64,000 nucleotides of DNA from Brevibacillus_H sp049846925 (GCF_049846925.1 NZ_JBNCMT010000025.1:1-64000), one strand, 5' to 3'; numbered from the stretch's first letter, positions 1 through 9,301 are shown. Made by a program: numbers and translations. Notes: generated by a model from the letters alone, not told the origin.

Positions 1-247
1 CCGCAGCGCCTGCCTCTGACTTGGCTCCATTTATCACTACTGAACCTGCTTCCCCCTTCCTGCACAATTCGATATTTCGAAGTTGCATATAAACTGCGCT
101 GTTAATGAGATGAAGATACATTTGCCCGAGTGACCATTCACTCTCGCTTGGCTTTTGTCTCAATTGCTCCCATGTGAAGTGATCCAATTCTTGCAAGTAG
201 TGATTCGTGATCTCTTCCATTTTATGAGCGATTTCCATTGTATTCAT
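1..247 (-). CDS. DinB-like superfamily protein, N-terminal part
   Basis: The reverse strand is open from an ATG at 247 to the window edge (82 codons seen, no stop), so the 3' end lies outside. An AAAGGAG ribosome site sits about ten bases upstream. The protein starts MNTMEIAHKMEEITNHY and contains the segment SEWSLGQMYLHLI, which resembles helices 1 and 2 of DinB/YfiT-type four-helix-bundle proteins, where a histidine of the second helix often binds metal. Such proteins are putative metal-dependent thiol S-transferases or are of unknown role. The gene follows a WYL-type regulator in the same direction across a palindromic operator, an arrangement common for DinB genes. Family assignment is from pattern only. 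Confidence 0.6.
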   Translation of the reverse strand, partial: MNTMEIAHKMEEITNHYLQELDHFTWEQLRQKPSESEWSLGQMYLHLINSAVYMQLRNIELCRKGEAGSVVINGAKSEAGAA

Positions 248-294
248 TGGCGTAACACTCCTTTATTCATCATCTGTCTCTCACTATATACAAG

Positions 295-322
295 TGCTAC
301 TGACAGCAGTATGTCAGTAGCA
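295..322. promoter_or_regulatory. Perfect inverted repeat, probable operator of the WYL regulator
   Basis: TGCTACTGACA (295-305) and TGTCAGTAGCA (312-322) form an 11-bp perfect inverted repeat around six bases. It overlaps the stop codon of the regulator gene and precedes the DinB-like gene, whose likely -10 (TATATAGTG on the minus strand) lies just downstream. No T tract follows on either strand, so it reads as an operator rather than a terminator. Regulator identity is inferred from adjacency. Confidence 0.6.
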
Positions 323-1261
323 TTCCAACATTTTTAAAGCTTCTTTTCGAACCTGCATACGTAGTGACTCCGGTTCGAGTACGACCACGTCAGCTCCCCA
401 TCCAAGTACCCATGGAAGCACATCCTCTGGCTGACGGACACGAAATGTTACCAATAGTCCGTCAGTACACTCTACCACTTCCTCCTTAAAGAAGTTGTAA
501 GCCTCTTTTACTTTATCCGCAATGCTGGATTTTACCTGAACACGTACACGTATGTTACGGTCATCGGGCGGCCGGTATTCCTGCAAATTGAAATCAGATG
601 GGCATGTATATTTGTCTTCGAGAATACTGAGATCACTCATTCGGGACAAGCGGAAATGGCGAATCTCTCCCCGAAGATCACAATGAGCAATAAGAATCCA
701 ATAGCCGTTTACAAGCACGAGTCCATATGGCGCAACGGCCCGAATACTCCTGCGATTTCCTTCCGCATCCGGTTTGTTTTTGGCATAATGGAACATGACC
801 TTGCGCTCTTCCGAGATGGCTTGACGAAGAAGTTGCAGATACTCTTTTTCCAAAACACTAATTGACCCTTCTCCTGCATGCAGCAGCCTGATGGTTGTGC
901 GTACCTGTTCCGCATCCTTACGTACCGACTCTGGTAAAATAGCCTCGATTTTTCTACGGGAGGTACTAGCCATCGCCCCATAGTCTGAATCAAATTTCTG
1001 TTCAATAAAATCCGTACCGATCAGCAACGCCACAGCTTCTTCAACGGTAAAGCTGATCGGCGGCAAAAAATAACCTTCCATCAGAGAGTATCCCACTCCT
1101 GGAGCACCAAATATCGGTACTCCCGCCTCACTTAGTGCCTGAACATCCCGATAGATCGTCCGCACGCTCGTCTCGAAAATGGCAGCCAAATCCTCCGCTC
1201 GAAGTGTACCTTTGCGTTGCAGCTCCAGCACGATCGCCAGCAACCGATCCGTTTTGTTCAT
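314..1261 (-). CDS. YafY-type HTH/WYL transcriptional regulator
   Basis: The 315-residue protein has an N-terminal HTH_11 winged helix (about residues 6-60, containing LAAIFETSVRTIYRDVQAL), then a middle region with the segment VGYSLMEGYFLPPISFT typical of this family, and a C-terminal WYL ligand-sensing domain (about 140-215, with VNGYWILIAHC and RHFRLSRM). Length is normal for YafY/DeoR-like WYL proteins. These are usually one-component repressors or activators of a neighbouring gene. The gene precedes the DinB-like gene in the same direction, with the palindrome at 295-322 between them. It is divergent from the L,D-transpeptidase gene. The ligand is unknown. Confidence 0.85.
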   Translation of the reverse strand: MNKTDRLLAIVLELQRKGTLRAEDLAAIFETSVRTIYRDVQALSEAGVPIFGAPGVGYSLMEGYFLPPISFTVEEAVALLIGTDFIEQKFDSDYGAMASTSRRKIEAILPESVRKDAEQVRTTIRLLHAGEGSISVLEKEYLQLLRQAISEERKVMFHYAKNKPDAEGNRRSIRAVAPYGLVLVNGYWILIAHCDLRGEIRHFRLSRMSDLSILEDKYTCPSDFNLQEYRPPDDRNIRVRVQVKSSIADKVKEAYNFFKEEVVECTDGLLVTFRVRQPEDVLPWVLGWGADVVVLEPESLRMQVRKEALKMLECY

Positions 1262-1336
1262 GCCTCTCGATCCTTTCCTGATTGTATCTAATCATTTTAC
1301 CATTTCCTACCGATATGTTTGATAGGGGGGAGACGT

Positions 1337-2791
1337 GTGAGTAAGGCTGACTTTTACCAAGAAAAAATGACTTTTCTGATGCAGTATCCTGCCCTTGATG
1401 AGCTTGCTTTTTATCGTTTTTATACAAAAAATAACCCCGATGATGTAATCGGGTGGTTGTATCTTGGGCGTGAATGGGAAAAGCTGAATCAGCCGGATAA
1501 AGCGCTGGAATCTTATCGCAGGGCTGTGTGGGCGAAACAAGGCGACACTTCCTCAACTGAAGACGCTCGTGAGGCTTATCATCGTTTGCTCCGTGAGAAA
1601 AAGCAAAAAAAACGTTTGCAAATCCTCAGGCGAGGGATTGCTGCTCTTCTTTTTCTAACCACCTTGTTTTCTGGTCTGTTTACCCAACAAGAGGACAGCA
1701 GCATCTCCGAAGAACAACCCGGTCTGCGGGTCGCCAGTTCCCATACGGAAGTAATTGCTGTTCCAGCGTCAATGTCCAGTCAGGAAGCAGCGAAGCAGGT
1801 GGAAAAGTATGTAACACAACGGCGACTCTATTATTCCAAACCATACACCGTTATTGCGATCTCTGAAACAGACGGCCTGCCGCTCTATACACCACTTTTA
1901 TTTTATCAGCCTCGGCAGGTAAAAGGCATCGTGCAGTTTGATCCCGTCAAGAAAACAATCATCCGGCAAAAATGGTTTGATCCTGCTTGTTCTTGTGAAA
2001 AGGATGCGCTTGTCACTACGAGTAAGCAAGCCTTGGCAAAAGAACAAACGGAACTGGCAAAAGTGCTGACGATACGCAATGCCTTGTTCCGTTACTATCA
2101 AACCACCGGGCGGTTACCGAATAAATTGAGCGAATTGGATAGGCCCTATCCGCAAAACACGGTTAGCGCCATTCCACAATTCATCAAACGAACAGACAAT
2201 CGGGCGCTCACCCAAACGAAAGACAAAACAAACGGGATGGCGTCACAGGAATGGCCTTATTATCCCGCTTCCTTCCGTAACACAGATGCCTGGAACAGCT
2301 TGCGCAGAGTCGTTCCGCTGCTTTCCTATCCAGAGCCAATGATTTCATTGGAGCCGCTGCAAATCTATATTCATCAAGCTACTTACAGCTTGACCCTGCT
2401 TAGCGGATCCCATATTGTGCGCAGGTACCCGATTGGATTGGGGCAAGAACAATCTACCCCACAAGGTTTTTTCCGGATCAGCCACAAGATCAACAATCCT
2501 ATTGGTCATGATCGCATCTACGGGACTCGGGGCATGCTTTTTGCCAATACCGATTTTGCCATTCACGGCACCAATAAACCATCGAGTATCGGCAAAAACG
2601 AGTCATTAGGCTGTGTCCGACTCCATAATAACGATGTGGAAGAACTGTACTCCTTTACTTCGCTCGGGACGGAAGTCGTCATTTCCAATAAAAAATCAGC
2701 ACCTGCCACCTGGTCCAACGCCTCACCCTTTCTATTGCCTGCGGGAAAAGATGAGGAGACTCCTGGCGTTACGTATAGTTGGCTGCATTGA
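1337..2791 (+). CDS. TPR-containing membrane-anchored L,D-transpeptidase (YkuD domain)
   Basis: The GTG at 1337 is preferred because GGGGGGAG precedes it; a TTG at 1319 is an in-frame alternative. The 484-residue product has an N-terminal TPR-like region (YLGREWEKLNQPDKALESYRR), one membrane segment near residues 97-112, a long extracytoplasmic linker, and a C-terminal YkuD domain. The catalytic signature HGT...S.GCVRL is present, with His near 410 and the nucleophile Cys near 426. YkuD enzymes make 3-3 peptide crosslinks or attach proteins to peptidoglycan. TPR plus YkuD suggests cytoplasmic partner binding coupled to wall modification outside, which is inference. A strong hairpin follows the stop. 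Confidence 0.88.
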   Translation: MSKADFYQEKMTFLMQYPALDELAFYRFYTKNNPDDVIGWLYLGREWEKLNQPDKALESYRRAVWAKQGDTSSTEDAREAYHRLLREKKQKKRLQILRRGIAALLFLTTLFSGLFTQQEDSSISEEQPGLRVASSHTEVIAVPASMSSQEAAKQVEKYVTQRRLYYSKPYTVIAISETDGLPLYTPLLFYQPRQVKGIVQFDPVKKTIIRQKWFDPACSCEKDALVTTSKQALAKEQTELAKVLTIRNALFRYYQTTGRLPNKLSELDRPYPQNTVSAIPQFIKRTDNRALTQTKDKTNGMASQEWPYYPASFRNTDAWNSLRRVVPLLSYPEPMISLEPLQIYIHQATYSLTLLSGSHIVRRYPIGLGQEQSTPQGFFRISHKINNPIGHDRIYGTRGMLFANTDFAIHGTNKPSSIGKNESLGCVRLHNNDVEELYSFTSLGTEVVISNKKSAPATWSNASPFLLPAGKDEETPGVTYSWLH

Positions 2792-2810
2792 TGAAGAAAG
2801 AAAGCGTGCA

Positions 2811-2852
2811 AAAGAGGATCCAAACTCATTTATTTGAGCCTGGATCCTCTTT
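2811..2852. terminator. Bidirectional terminator between convergent genes
   Basis: AAAGAGGATCCA at 2811-2822 pairs with TGGATCCTCTTT at 2841-2852, a 12-bp perfect stem. It lies between the convergent L,D-transpeptidase and fabH genes and has A/T-rich flanks on both sides. Confidence 0.8.
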
Positions 2853-2908
2853 ATTTCTTAGTATCCCTTCGAGAGACCCTTTCCATCAATTTCAAACACT
2901 TCATCTTT

Positions 2909-3895
2909 TTACTTTGGTAAATTCCAATTAATGATATGTCCAGCATGTGTAAGTCCTCCTCCAAATCCATAAAGTAAAAGAGTGTCTCCATTTTTTAACT
3001 TTCCTTCGTTTATCCCTATCTGTAAGGCTAATGGAATAGAAACAGAAGAGGTATTTCCCATGTACTCTACACTAGTTAGTGTTTTTTCTATCGGGAAACC
3101 TGACTTTTCACAGATGGATTCAATCATTCGTAAATTTGCACTATGTGGAACAAACCAGTCCATTTTATCTATTGGTAACTCCGATTGACGCAACAACTCT
3201 TTAATACCAATCGGCAGTGTGCGTGATGCCCATTTATATACTTCCCTTCCGTTTTGAACCATCTTGCCGTGAGTTTTTAAAGGATTTCCAAACATGGTGT
3301 TCGATAAATTCGCACGGTAAACATGCATACCTCCTTCCCCATTTGTACCAATATGGGTAGCTATAAAACTCGGCAATTTTTCATCTTTTTCTATTAGAAC
3401 TGCTGCGGCTCCATCTCCAAATAAGATACATGTGGTCCGATCTGTGTAATCTGTAACTTTGGATAAGGTTTCTGTCGTTACAACTAAAATTTTGCGATGA
3501 AGACCAGATGTAATTAAACTATTCGCCAGATGTAACCCATAAGTAAAACCAGCGCAAGTTGCGTTGAAATCAACAGCACCGGTCTGTTGAATATTAAAAT
3601 GCTCTTGTATTTGACAGGCAACGCTTGGAAAAGCGTAGTCAGGTGTAGTCGTTGATACCAATATACAATCCACGTCGAAAAGGTCTTTATTATAATGCTC
3701 TACTAAATCTTCAATGGCTTTATAAGCTAATGTAGAGGCATATTCATTATCACCAGCAATTCTTCTTTCCTTCATGCCAGTTCTTTGTACAATCCAAGCG
3801 TCGTTTGTATCAACAATTTTTTCTAAATCGTCATTGGTAAGTTTTTTTTCAGGTACGTAGGTACCAATAGCTGTAATTCTTGCTTTTGATCGCAT
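2909..3895 (-). CDS. fabH: Beta-ketoacyl-ACP synthase III (FabH)
   Basis: The 328-residue protein is full length for KAS III, the enzyme condensing acyl-CoA with malonyl-ACP to start fatty acid synthesis. The Cys-His-Asn triad is intact: Cys114 in NATCAGFTYGL, His251 in VPHSANLR, Asn281 in YMGNTSSVSIP. An AAGGAG site precedes the ATG. The gene stands alone, like yhfB (fabHB) of B. subtilis, rather than beside fabF or other fab genes. It is visibly more AT-rich in codon choice than its neighbours, so transfer is possible. A FapR-like operator overlaps the promoter at 3927-3958. It could alternatively serve a specialised acyl primer or a natural product; no such cluster is present. Confidence 0.9.
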   Translation of the reverse strand: MRSKARITAIGTYVPEKKLTNDDLEKIVDTNDAWIVQRTGMKERRIAGDNEYASTLAYKAIEDLVEHYNKDLFDVDCILVSTTTPDYAFPSVACQIQEHFNIQQTGAVDFNATCAGFTYGLHLANSLITSGLHRKILVVTTETLSKVTDYTDRTTCILFGDGAAAVLIEKDEKLPSFIATHIGTNGEGGMHVYRANLSNTMFGNPLKTHGKMVQNGREVYKWASRTLPIGIKELLRQSELPIDKMDWFVPHSANLRMIESICEKSGFPIEKTLTSVEYMGNTSSVSIPLALQIGINEGKLKNGDTLLLYGFGGGLTHAGHIINWNLPK

Positions 3896-3926
3896 TCGGT
3901 TGTCTCCTTCGCTTTATATTTCTGGT

Positions 3927-3958
3927 ATTATAACTTGATATTAGTACCAGGTCATAAT
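3927..3958 (-). promoter_or_regulatory. fabH promoter with FapR-like operator
   Basis: On the minus strand a perfect TATAAT -10 (3927-3932) is 17 bases from ATGACC (3950-3955). Overlapping the -35, ATTAGTACCAGGTCATAAT (3940-3958) matches the published FapR consensus ATTAGTACCTGRTACTAAT at 16 of 19 positions. FapR represses fatty acid genes and is released by malonyl-CoA. Recognition is from memory of the consensus. Confidence 0.7.
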
Positions 3959-4010
3959 TATGTCAATTATTTTGATAATAATACCGGGACAGTGAATACC
4001 GCAAACAAAA

Positions 4011-4041
4011 AAGGATCTGTCTCGAGTGGAGACAGATCCTT
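4011..4041 (-). terminator. Rho-independent terminator of the 115-residue gene
   Basis: AAGGATCTGTCTC (4011-4023) and GAGACAGATCCTT (4029-4041) form a 13-bp stem with a 5-base loop. The A run on its left becomes a U tract on the minus strand, so it ends the gene at 4071-4418. Confidence 0.85.
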
Positions 4042-4070
4042 GTGTCTTATTTCATTGGTGACAAACATAC

Positions 4071-4418
4071 TTATTCTTCCATTTGACTAACACTTTCTTC
4101 TTCTTTGTTATCTCCTTCAGGATACCAATTGTCTAACACTTTGCCCTGGAGCACTTTTCCTTGAATGAATTCAACCTGGAGCGGAGAGAATTGATTTTGC
4201 CATTCGAGTCCGAGTTCATCTGCCAGCTTCACAATTGTTAGCAATTCAGACCAAGCGACATAACGTTTGTACCAAAAGAATTGTGGCTGCTCATTCATGT
4301 ATGGGTACAAATCATCGAAATCCGTATGTTTGCAATCAAGTGCCCGCTCAAATTGAATTTTTGCTTTCTCCATTTTTTCTGCAAAAAACTCATGAAGGTT
4401 TTGTTGTTTATCGGACAT
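4071..4418 (-). CDS. Conserved-looking hypothetical acidic protein, 115 aa
   Basis: The ORF has a strong GAGGGAGGAAATCAC ribosome site before its ATG and its own terminator, so it is likely real. The product is soluble, rich in Glu, Trp and Tyr, with the segment PQFFWYKRYVAWSELL and an acidic C-terminus (EGDNKEEESVSQMEE). No signal peptide or membrane segment is seen and I do not recognise a family. It lies downstream of the PBP gene on the same strand... its own transcription direction is leftward, after ponA, with about 145 bases between them. Confidence 0.6.
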   Translation of the reverse strand: MSDKQQNLHEFFAEKMEKAKIQFERALDCKHTDFDDLYPYMNEQPQFFWYKRYVAWSELLTIVKLADELGLEWQNQFSPLQVEFIQGKVLQGKVLDNWYPEGDNKEEESVSQMEE

Positions 4419-4563
4419 GTGATTTCCTCCCTCGTTAAGTCGCTCACACGGGTAACCCGTTTTCTCTAATGTAGGTCAATTGTATCATGTGTGGCAAGAA
4501 GTGAAAATAGTATAAAAACTGTCAACTTTACCGAAAAAGGAACTTTTTGTCGAAGGTGACCAG

Positions 4564-7062
4564 TTAGTTATTGGTAGGCTGGTCTGGCAACGGAACCACC
4601 GGCAAATCAATTCCTGGCGGAGGCGTTTCCCCCGCATCATCTGGATTTGGAGTGGTCTGTCCTCCATCCGGATTCTGCCCGTTGTTTGGATCGCTTCCAC
4701 CTTGATTGCTGCCGTCTTGACCGTTCCCATCCGGATTCAAACCATCTTCAGGTGTTCCACCGGTGTTATCACTTGGAATATCTGGCGGCGGAATCTCACC
4801 GTTACCCTGATCTGGTTGATCCTCTGTACCTTCCTGATGCAGATTTTCACTGTCCTGAAGCATCTGTTCAAGTGTAGAAATATCAACATTGGCAACATTG
4901 GAAATTTGCCCTTCACTGCCGTCCGCTTTTCGTGCCATGACTACGTATTTATACAGCACAGCCCCCTGAACTGGATCAACGAATGTCGTCTCTTTTGTTC
5001 CGGCAAGCAACATTTCTTTATTGTCCGGGGAATCAGTAAAGCGATATACATCATAGGTCAAATCTTGCCCTTCGGCTCCTGACCAACTGAGTACAACCTT
5101 GGGTTCAGAATTCTCCATGGCAAGAACAGCATCAAGAGTGATTGGTTTTTCTTCCTCTTGCTTTTTCTCTTCTATACCTGCAGGCGGTTGGAACGAGGTC
5201 ACCTTCATACCTTTCAGCCCTTTGTTCAGAACCTCCCGGAACAGCTTCGCCGTCTTGGAGCTTCCGTCGTACATAAGATGCTGTTTGTCTTCCTTGTCAA
5301 AGCCCATCCAGACGGCTCCCACATATTCAGGCGTGTAGCCGACGAACCACGCATCCAGATTTGCCTTTGAACTGCCATGCTGTGACTGTGTCGTACCTGT
5401 TTTCCCGGCGACAGGGCGATCCATTTGCGCTGCTTTCCCTGTCCCGTTTTTCACTACTGCAACAAGCAGATTATGAATGTCCCACGCTGTTTTCGCTGAG
5501 ATCACGGTTGTCTGCTTCAATTGTGCCGTACCAACGGTGTTGTCTCGGTCATCCGTGATTTTGGTGATGGCATGTGCTTCCGACATCACCCCTCCATTGG
5601 CAAAGGCTGTATACGCCTGCGCCATTTTGAGCGGAGAGGTTCCCTTGCTAAGTCCACCCAGAGCGATGGAAAGATTGCGATCTTCTTTATCCAGTTGGAT
5701 ACCGAACTTGTTCACATAGTCGATCCCTTTACCGATACCAATCTCATTGAGCAGCCAGACGGCAGGAATGTTCAATGATTGCTCCATTGCATACTTGAGA
5801 CTTACGCTGTCGCTGTACTTTCCATTCCAGTTGTTCGGCTTGTATCCGTTGAAATCTTGCTTGTTGTTCGGCAATGTAGAATTGGCATTGTAGTCTTTCT
5901 CTTCAAAAGCTGGAGCATAGACAGCAAGCGGCTTGAATGCAGATCCTGGCTGACGAGTCATTCCCACAGCATGGCTGAAGCCCTTGTGCGAGTAATTGCG
6001 TCCACCCATAATGGCTGCAACCCCGCCTGTTTTGTCCATCACGACCATACCTGCTTCAACGATCTGCTTTGGCCCTTTTTTCGGGAAAAGCTTGTCGTTT
6101 TTGAAGGCTGTCACCATCGCATCCTGGACTTTTGGATCGAATGTCGTGTAGATTTTCCAGCCTCCACGGTACAGCATTTCTTCACTGATGTCGTACTTCT
6201 CTTCTGCTTCCCCTACGACGTAATCAACATACGATTCATAACCAGCCGGGATTGCTCCGTCCAGCTTCGTCTTTTTGGTAGGAATCGGTTGTTTTTGAGC
6301 TGCTTCTTTCTGTTCCTGTGTAATGAAGCCTTGCTCCATCATCAGACGAAGAATCGTGTCACGACGCTCTTTTGCCTTATCAGGCTTTAGGAACGGTGAA
6401 TAGTGTGATGGCGCCTTAATAATCGCAGCTAACATCGCTGCTTCTTCCAACGTAACTTTCTTAATATCATTTTTGCCAAAGTATAATTGTGCTGCATTCT
6501 GAACCCCGAAAACCCCGTGACCGAGGTAAATCTTGTTCAGATACATCTCCATAATCTCTTGCTTCGAGTATTTCTGCTCAAGATTAATTGCGATACTCAT
6601 TTCTTTGGTTTTGCGCCAGAATGTCTGTTCATTGGAGAGGAATACGTTTTTGGCGAGCTGTTGGGTAATCGTACTGCCACCCTCAACCAGCTCTCCATGG
6701 GTAATATCCTTGATGATCGCTCCGCCGATCCGAACCATATCAATCCCGTTGTGATCAAAAAATCTTCTGTCCTCTACTGCAATAAAAGCATCAATGACGT
6801 GTTGCGGAATCTCGGTGTATTTGACATAGGTGCGGTTGTTCTCTTTTACGTAAAGGTTTGCGATTTTTGTGCCATTTTTATCGTACAATTCAGATGCTTC
6901 CAGCTTAATATCAGCAATTTTTTGCATGTCGATCATTTGCCCGCCCGCATACATCAGGGCAAAGTAACCACCAATTACACTAAACATCAGTAAAACAAGA
7001 AACGAAATGACAAACATCAGCCATCTGTTCTTTGCTTTTCCTTTTTTCTTGGCTTGAGCCAT
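4564..7062 (-). CDS. ponA: Class A penicillin-binding protein (PBP1A type)
   Basis: Start at 7062 is chosen for the AGGAGG six bases upstream; a longer in-frame ORF reaches 7131. The 832-residue protein has a short basic cytoplasmic tail, one membrane anchor (about 13-40), a GT51 glycosyltransferase domain (about 70-245; catalytic Glu97 in AVEDRRFF and the STITQQLAKN motif) and a transpeptidase domain with Ser374-Ala-Phe-Lys, Ser429-Leu-Asn and Lys554-Thr-Gly. It then has a fibronectin-III-like domain (about 645-735) and a long Asp/Asn/Gly/Pro-rich tail. It polymerises and crosslinks peptidoglycan outside the membrane. The FN3 plus disordered tail matches B. subtilis PonA architecture. The Pro/Asp/Gly tail is low-complexity. 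Confidence 0.95.
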   Translation of the reverse strand: MAQAKKKGKAKNRWLMFVISFLVLLMFSVIGGYFALMYAGGQMIDMQKIADIKLEASELYDKNGTKIANLYVKENNRTYVKYTEIPQHVIDAFIAVEDRRFFDHNGIDMVRIGGAIIKDITHGELVEGGSTITQQLAKNVFLSNEQTFWRKTKEMSIAINLEQKYSKQEIMEMYLNKIYLGHGVFGVQNAAQLYFGKNDIKKVTLEEAAMLAAIIKAPSHYSPFLKPDKAKERRDTILRLMMEQGFITQEQKEAAQKQPIPTKKTKLDGAIPAGYESYVDYVVGEAEEKYDISEEMLYRGGWKIYTTFDPKVQDAMVTAFKNDKLFPKKGPKQIVEAGMVVMDKTGGVAAIMGGRNYSHKGFSHAVGMTRQPGSAFKPLAVYAPAFEEKDYNANSTLPNNKQDFNGYKPNNWNGKYSDSVSLKYAMEQSLNIPAVWLLNEIGIGKGIDYVNKFGIQLDKEDRNLSIALGGLSKGTSPLKMAQAYTAFANGGVMSEAHAITKITDDRDNTVGTAQLKQTTVISAKTAWDIHNLLVAVVKNGTGKAAQMDRPVAGKTGTTQSQHGSSKANLDAWFVGYTPEYVGAVWMGFDKEDKQHLMYDGSSKTAKLFREVLNKGLKGMKVTSFQPPAGIEEKKQEEEKPITLDAVLAMENSEPKVVLSWSGAEGQDLTYDVYRFTDSPDNKEMLLAGTKETTFVDPVQGAVLYKYVVMARKADGSEGQISNVANVDISTLEQMLQDSENLHQEGTEDQPDQGNGEIPPPDIPSDNTGGTPEDGLNPDGNGQDGSNQGGSDPNNGQNPDGGQTTPNPDDAGETPPPGIDLPVVPLPDQPTNN

Positions 7063-7226
7063 TGTGTACCTCCTGGTCTCTTTCCTCTCTCCAACACTAT
7101 AGACGATATCTGCGCCAAAAAGTTTCGCCACGGCCCTAAGATCACCTCTAGCTATCTATGATTCCACATCATATTCCTTTTGTCGAGGGAGGAAATCCTG
7201 CCATTCACCCTCATATAATTGAAAAA

Positions 7227-7259
7227 AAGCCCCTCTCGTGAAGTCACGAGAAAGGCTTA
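7227..7259 (-). terminator. Terminator of transketolase gene
   Basis: On the minus strand an interrupted stem (AAGCC...CTCGTGA / TCACGAG...GGCTT) is followed by seven Us. It lies 33 bases past the transketolase stop. Confidence 0.75.
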
Positions 7260-7291
7260 GCTGATTTTAACCGTTTTCTTCCGTTTGCTTG

Positions 7292-9301
7292 TTAGGAGAG
7301 CAATTTCACTGCACTTTCCACAACATTTTCTACTGTGAAGCCGTATTCTTTCATGATGCGGTCTCCAGGAGCAGAAGCACCGAATGTATTGATTCCGATA
7401 ACGACACCATGATCGCCGGAGTAGCGTTCCCACCCAAGTGGTGCAGCCATTTCCACTGCTACACGTGCTTTGACGCTAGGTGGAATCACAGAATCACGGT
7501 ACTCTTTGGATTGACGCTCAAACAGGCTCCAGCTTGGCATGCTTACGACACGTGCCCCGATGCCTTTTGCTGCCAACTCGGCGCGAGCTTGCATGCAAAG
7601 AGCTACTTCGGAACCAGAGGCGAGCAGGAGAACTTGCGGTTGCCCGTTTTCTGCATCTGCAACTACATACGCTCCTTTGGAGATGCCTTCTGCCGCTTTT
7701 GCTTGCGTTTCCGCCATTGCAGGCAGGTTCTGACGAGTCAGCACAAGCATAACAGGCTCATCTTTGCGGCTAACTGCATAACGCCATGCTTCGTTTGTTT
7801 CATTTGCATCAGCAGGACGAATCACAGTAAGACCTGGCATCGCACGGAAAGAAGCGAGATGTTCGATCGGCTCATGCGTCGGTCCGTCTTCACCAACAGC
7901 AATGGAATCATGAGTAAATACATAGGTTACAGGCAGTTTCATCAACGCAGACAGACGCACTGCCGGGCGCACATAATCAGAGAAGACGAAGAATGTGCCA
8001 CCGTATACTTTGAGTCCACCGTGAAGTGCCATACCATTGAGGGCTGCACCCATTGCGAATTCACGTACGCCGAACCAGATGTTTTTACCTTCGTAGCTGC
8101 CTGGAAGCATATCGCCTCCACCTTTGATCACGGTGTTGTTGGAGTGAGCCAGGTCAGCCGATCCACCAATGAGGAAAGGAACATTTTTGGTAAGTCCATT
8201 AATTGCATTACCAGATGCTACACGAGTAGCAAGCTTGGTGCCAACCTCGTATACTGGCAGCTCAGCATCCCAGTTCTCAGGCAATTCACCACTGATTGCG
8301 AGTGTAAACTGTTTTGCCAGCTCAGGGTAAGCTTTTGCATACGCATCAAAGCGAGCTTGCCACTCAGCCTGTTGTTTCTCGCCTTCATTTGCTTTTGCTT
8401 GATAAAAAGCATTTACTTCATCCGGCACATGGAATTCAGCATCCTCGGCCCAGTTGTAGTTTTGCTTCGTTAATTTAATTTCGTCTTTGCCAAGTGGCGC
8501 ACCATGAGATGCGGAAGTGCCGCCTTTGTTCGGGCTTCCGTAACCAATAGTTGTTTTTACTTCGATTAATGTAGGGCGGTCTAAGTCCTGACGTGCTTCT
8601 GCAAGAGCAGCATCAATCGCAGCCAGATCATTCCCATCTTCTACTCGAAGGTATTGCCAGTTGTATGCCTGATAACGCTGTGCCACATTCTCAGAGAAAG
8701 AACGGCTCAGTTCACCATCAAGTGAAATATCATTGGAATCGTACAATACGATTAATTTGCCAAGTTTGAGATGGCCTGCAAAAGAAGATGCTTCTCCAGA
8801 TACACCCTCCATCAAGTCGCCATCACCGCAAATGACATAGGTGTAATGGTTGACAATCTCATGTCCTTCACGGTTGTATGTAGCTGCCAGATGACGCTCT
8901 GCCATAGCCATACCCACAGCAGTAGCAATTCCTTGTCCAAGTGGACCAGTCGTAGCATCTACCCCTGGTGTATGTCCGTACTCAGGGTGTCCAGGTGTTT
9001 TGCTGCCCCATTGACGGAAGTTATGCAAGTCTTCCAAACTCACGTCATACTTCATCAAATGCAGCATTGCATAGAGAAGCATGGAGCCATGTCCAGCAGA
9101 TAAAACAAAACGATCGCGATCAATCCAGCTTGGTTTTTTCGGATTCACTTTCATAAAACGGCTCCACAAAACGTGTGCCATCGGCGCTGCACCCATCGGC
9201 ATGCCTGGGTGTCCTGAATTTGCTTTTTCGATGGCGTCAATTGCGAGAGTACGCAACGTATTAATCGCCACTTGATCAACGGTAGCATATTGGGTAGTCA
9301 T
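7292..9301 (-). CDS. tkt: Transketolase
   Basis: The 669-residue protein is full length. It has an N-terminal TPP-binding domain (GHPGMPMGAAPMAHVLW near residue 30; GDGDLMEGVSGEA near 157, the GDG...N-type TPP/Mg site), a pyrimidine-binding domain (PVTYVFTHDSIAVGEDGPTHEPIEH around 460, with the conserved His) and a C-terminal domain. It transfers two-carbon ketol units in the pentose phosphate pathway in the cytoplasm. The gene is monocistronic, divergent from the YitT-type gene, and has its own terminator. Confidence 0.97.
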   Translation of the reverse strand: MTTQYATVDQVAINTLRTLAIDAIEKANSGHPGMPMGAAPMAHVLWSRFMKVNPKKPSWIDRDRFVLSAGHGSMLLYAMLHLMKYDVSLEDLHNFRQWGSKTPGHPEYGHTPGVDATTGPLGQGIATAVGMAMAERHLAATYNREGHEIVNHYTYVICGDGDLMEGVSGEASSFAGHLKLGKLIVLYDSNDISLDGELSRSFSENVAQRYQAYNWQYLRVEDGNDLAAIDAALAEARQDLDRPTLIEVKTTIGYGSPNKGGTSASHGAPLGKDEIKLTKQNYNWAEDAEFHVPDEVNAFYQAKANEGEKQQAEWQARFDAYAKAYPELAKQFTLAISGELPENWDAELPVYEVGTKLATRVASGNAINGLTKNVPFLIGGSADLAHSNNTVIKGGGDMLPGSYEGKNIWFGVREFAMGAALNGMALHGGLKVYGGTFFVFSDYVRPAVRLSALMKLPVTYVFTHDSIAVGEDGPTHEPIEHLASFRAMPGLTVIRPADANETNEAWRYAVSRKDEPVMLVLTRQNLPAMAETQAKAAEGISKGAYVVADAENGQPQVLLLASGSEVALCMQARAELAAKGIGARVVSMPSWSLFERQSKEYRDSVIPPSVKARVAVEMAAPLGWERYSGDHGVVIGINTFGASAPGDRIMKEYGFTVENVVESAVKLLS

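Noticed and set aside
5779..6993. Plus-strand ORFs of 168-203 codons opposite ponA
   Set aside because: Antisense to a full-length conserved gene; composition is low-complexity Cys/Phe/Leu and no start signals are seen.
7289..8473. Long plus-strand ORF (394 codons) opposite transketolase
   Set aside because: Lies wholly antisense to tkt, has no ribosome site, and its Cys/His-rich sequence is typical of a codon-bias shadow.
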